From NCBI GenBank assembly GCA_004525875.1, contig SPBQ01000101.1, positions 1-7,623 of the forward strand: a DNA stretch of 7,623 bases, given 5' to 3'. Within the stretch, counting starts at the first letter, position 1; each line of letters opens with the position of its first letter. The DNA is from Myxococcales bacterium (GTDB lineage Bacteria; Desulfobacterota_B; Binatia; UBA1149; SPBQ01). Positions 5,866 to 7,623 of this stretch are shown piece after piece. The notes beneath the pieces were generated by a model, which worked only from the letters and a program-made list of their open reading frames with translations, did no database searches and had not been told where the DNA came from. Both the position numbers and the translations under genes were made by a program.

Positions 5866-6916
5866 GACCGCGCGCCTGCCGCCGGCGAACGTTCGCCCGC
5901 ACGACCGCATGGTCGATCAGCGGTGCGACGATGTTGGCGAGCAGGATCGCCAGCATCACGCCCTCCGTATGAGCCGGATTGGCCACGCGGATCACCACGG
6001 TGGCGATGCCGATGAACGCGCCGTACAGCCAGCGGCCGACGTCGGTCGCGGCCGACGTGACCGGGTCGGTCGCGAAGAAGACCAGCCCGAAGGCGAAGCC
6101 GCCCAGCGTGAGGTGCCAGTACCACGGCAGCGACGCGCTCGGTTCCGCGCCGAGACCGAACAGCGTCGAGGTGGCCACGAGCCCGGCGATGCCGCCCGCG
6201 AGGATGCGCCACGAGATGATCCGCGAGTAGAGCAGGACGCCTGCGCCCGCCAGGCAGGCCAGCGCCGACGTTTCGCCGGGTGCTCCCGCCTCGAGCCCGA
6301 CCGCCGTCTGCCACCAGCCGATCCCTGCTTCTCGCAGGCCGTCCGCTCCGCCGGTGGTTGCGAGCGAGCCCGGGTAGGCGAAGTACAGGAACGCGAGTCC
6401 CGTGAGGGCCGGATTGAACGGGTTCCTGCCCGTGCCGCCGAAGATCTCGCGCCCGATGACGAGCCCGAAGCTGATGCCGAGCGCGACCTGCCACAGCGGG
6501 ATCGTGGGAGGGAGGCTGAGGGCGAACAGTAGCGCTGTGACCGAGAAGCCGGCCGCCGAGGATCGCTTGCGCGCGGCGGCGAAGACGCGCTGCCACAGCG
6601 TGCCGACGAGCAGCGTGACTCCGTACACCGGAAGGAAGCAGGCGAGCCCGAGCACGATCGCCGGCTGCGACGCGCGCCAGCTGGGCAGCGCGGCCGCGCC
6701 CGTTTGCGCGATCGCATTGCCGGCTTGCACGCCCGTGTTGTACAGGCCAATCAGCAGACACGGCACGAGCGCGAGCAGTACGTGTCCCATGACGCCAGGC
6801 AGATCGATCGCATCGCGTACATGGGGCGGACCCGTCGTCGCCGTGCCGGCCGGCCGGACGATGCCGCTCGCTTCGTGGCGAGCCGGCGCGAGTCGGTCGA
6901 GTCGGTCGCTGCTCAT
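5858..6916 (-). CDS. nqrB: Na+-translocating NADH:quinone reductase subunit B, atypical
   Basis: NqrB is the large membrane subunit that carries flavin and takes part in quinone reduction and sodium transport. The product is 352 residues with many hydrophobic segments. Family motifs present are PHVRDAIDL (31-39), SLPPTIPLWQVALGISFG (134-151), FGGTGRNPFNPALTGLAF (159-176), PWYWHLTLGGFAFG, FFATDPVTSA, RVANPAHTEGVMLAIL and PLIDHAVV. The last contains Asp335, equivalent to V. cholerae Asp397. Three features are unusual. The protein is about 60 residues shorter than the usual 410-415, partly at the N-terminus. The loop at 182-217 lacks the SGAT motif that carries covalent FMN (V. cholerae Thr236). 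The GGFWE motif (140-144 in V. cholerae) reads GTLWQ at 105-109. The ATG at 6916 is chosen because it overlaps the nqrA stop and sits just ahead of the conserved N-terminus; no strong Shine-Dalgarno sequence is visible. It overlaps nqrC by 8 bases. Confidence 0.95.
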   Translation of the reverse strand: MSSDRLDRLAPARHEASGIVRPAGTATTGPPHVRDAIDLPGVMGHVLLALVPCLLIGLYNTGVQAGNAIAQTGAAALPSWRASQPAIVLGLACFLPVYGVTLLVGTLWQRVFAAARKRSSAAGFSVTALLFALSLPPTIPLWQVALGISFGLVIGREIFGGTGRNPFNPALTGLAFLYFAYPGSLATTGGADGLREAGIGWWQTAVGLEAGAPGETSALACLAGAGVLLYSRIISWRILAGGIAGLVATSTLFGLGAEPSASLPWYWHLTLGGFAFGLVFFATDPVTSAATDVGRWLYGAFIGIATVVIRVANPAHTEGVMLAILLANIVAPLIDHAVVRANVRRRQARGHG

Positions 6917-7623
6917 GCCCGTCGCTCGATCTCGTCGAGTGCGAACCGTAGAAGCGCGCCGTAGTCGTTCTTGGCAGGGCACACGAAGCTGCACAGCGCG
7001 AGATCTTCTTCCTCCAGCTCGAGGCATCCGAGCGCCCGTGCGGCTTCGAGGTCGCCGACCAGCAGCGCCCGCAACAGCGGGGTCGCGAGGATGTCGAGCG
7101 GCATCATGCGGTCGAAGCTGTCGAGCGGGACCATCATCTGCGCGATGGATTGCGCGTGCTTTGCCGCGTGCGCCCACGGGCGCCCGCTCGACGCCGTCGT
7201 GCCGACGCGTCCTCGCCGGGCGTGGGCGAGCGGCCACAGGCGCCGGTGGAAAGAGTACTCCGAGCCCTCGGTCTCGTCCCGGAGCACCGAGACCTGGTCG
7301 TGATAGCGGCCGAGAAAGCTAGCCGGCGGTCGCGCGGCGCGGCCCGACAGCACCGAGCCGGAGACGACTCGACAGGCGCCGTCGTGGAGCTGCTCGCGCA
7401 CGAGATCCTCGACGTTCGCGCCGAGAGGGACGCGCACGAGTCGCGGCCGCCGCACGACCGGGCCCGCCAGCGCGACGATGCGATCCGCGACCAGGTAGCC
7501 GCTCCGGAACAGCCGGCCGATCGCCATCACGTCCTGGCAGCCGAGGTGCCATACGGTCCGCGTGGCGCCGACGGGCTTCAAGAAATGGATATGCGTTCCC
7601 ACCAGACCGGCCGGATGCGGGCC
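6913..7623 (-). CDS. nqrA: Na+-translocating NADH:quinone reductase subunit A, C-terminal part
   Basis: This is the C-terminal 236 residues of NqrA, the peripheral cytoplasmic subunit of the sodium-pumping NADH dehydrogenase. The gene starts beyond the right edge. The first visible residues read GPHPAGLVGTHIHFLKPV, matching the family motif GPHP(S/A)GL.GTHIHF. Further in are RVVSGSVLSG, LGRYHDQVSVL, MMPLDILATPLLRAL and, near the end, CLELEEEDLALCSFVCPAKNDYG, all characteristic of NqrA. The full family length is about 445 residues, so roughly half is missing. A GTG at 7602 lies inside the conserved GTHIHF region and is not a real start. The segment at about 7132-7260 (EYSFHRRLWPLAHARRGR and what follows) fits the usual NqrA pattern poorly, although the frame stays open and motifs on both sides agree. 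The TGA stop overlaps the nqrB start (ATGA), so the two are translationally coupled. Confidence 0.96.
   Translation of the reverse strand, partial: GPHPAGLVGTHIHFLKPVGATRTVWHLGCQDVMAIGRLFRSGYLVADRIVALAGPVVRRPRLVRVPLGANVEDLVREQLHDGACRVVSGSVLSGRAARPPASFLGRYHDQVSVLRDETEGSEYSFHRRLWPLAHARRGRVGTTASSGRPWAHAAKHAQSIAQMMVPLDSFDRMMPLDILATPLLRALLVGDLEAARALGCLELEEEDLALCSFVCPAKNDYGALLRFALDEIERRA

Noticed and set aside
5685..6761. Other long minus-strand frames over nqrB and nqrC (5685-6761, 5237-5818)
   Set aside because: Arg/Ala/Pro-rich shadow frames; the true nqrB and nqrC frames carry all the motifs.
2572..7623. RNF complex instead of NQR
   Set aside because: RNF shares homologues of the B-E subunits, but the presence of NqrA, of an NqrF with fused ferredoxin and reductase domains, the gene order A-F, and nqrM are specific to Na+-NQR.

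Overview
The window is GC-rich (about two thirds G+C by eye) and all recognisable genes lie on the minus strand. From right to left it holds the last part of nqrA, then nqrB, nqrC, nqrD, nqrE, nqrF, apbE and nqrM, then a small CBS-domain gene, and after a short gap a secreted Ser/Thr-linker protein with a dockerin-like tail. The first eight encode the Na+-translocating NADH:quinone oxidoreductase (Na+-NQR) and two maturation factors, in the classical order nqrABCDEF-apbE-nqrM. NqrF takes electrons from NADH. They pass through FAD and Fe-S centres and the flavins of NqrC/NqrB to quinone, and sodium is pumped outward. ApbE attaches FMN covalently and NqrM helps mature the Fe-S site formed by NqrD/NqrE.

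The genes are packed with overlaps or gaps of at most 14 bases, so this looks like one translationally coupled transcript whose promoter lies beyond the right edge. The CBS gene is part of it: its ATG shares a base with the nqrM stop codon and follows a near-ideal ribosome binding site.

Three things are odd. First, NqrB seems to lack the flavin-attachment motif (SGAT, threonine 236 in Vibrio cholerae). The loop that should carry it is shortened, the N-terminus is short, and the GGFWE motif reads GTLWQ. NqrC keeps its SGAT motif. Second, apbE is broken by a one-base loss in a run of five G (plus strand 2042-2046), although all family motifs survive across the two frames. Third, the secreted protein at the left end also carries a one-base frameshift before its dockerin-like tail. 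Two single-base breaks in 7.6 kb may mean draft-assembly errors rather than gene decay.

The likely source is an uncultured Gram-negative bacterium. Ser/Thr-rich linkers after a signal peptide and a C-terminal 'CDVD..G.VTATDAL' dockerin-like tail are, as far as I recall, common in Binatota/Myxococcota/Deltaproteobacteria-type genomes; this is a low-confidence inference. I found no RNA gene, insertion sequence, CRISPR array, attachment site or origin. The plus strand carries only shadow reading frames.
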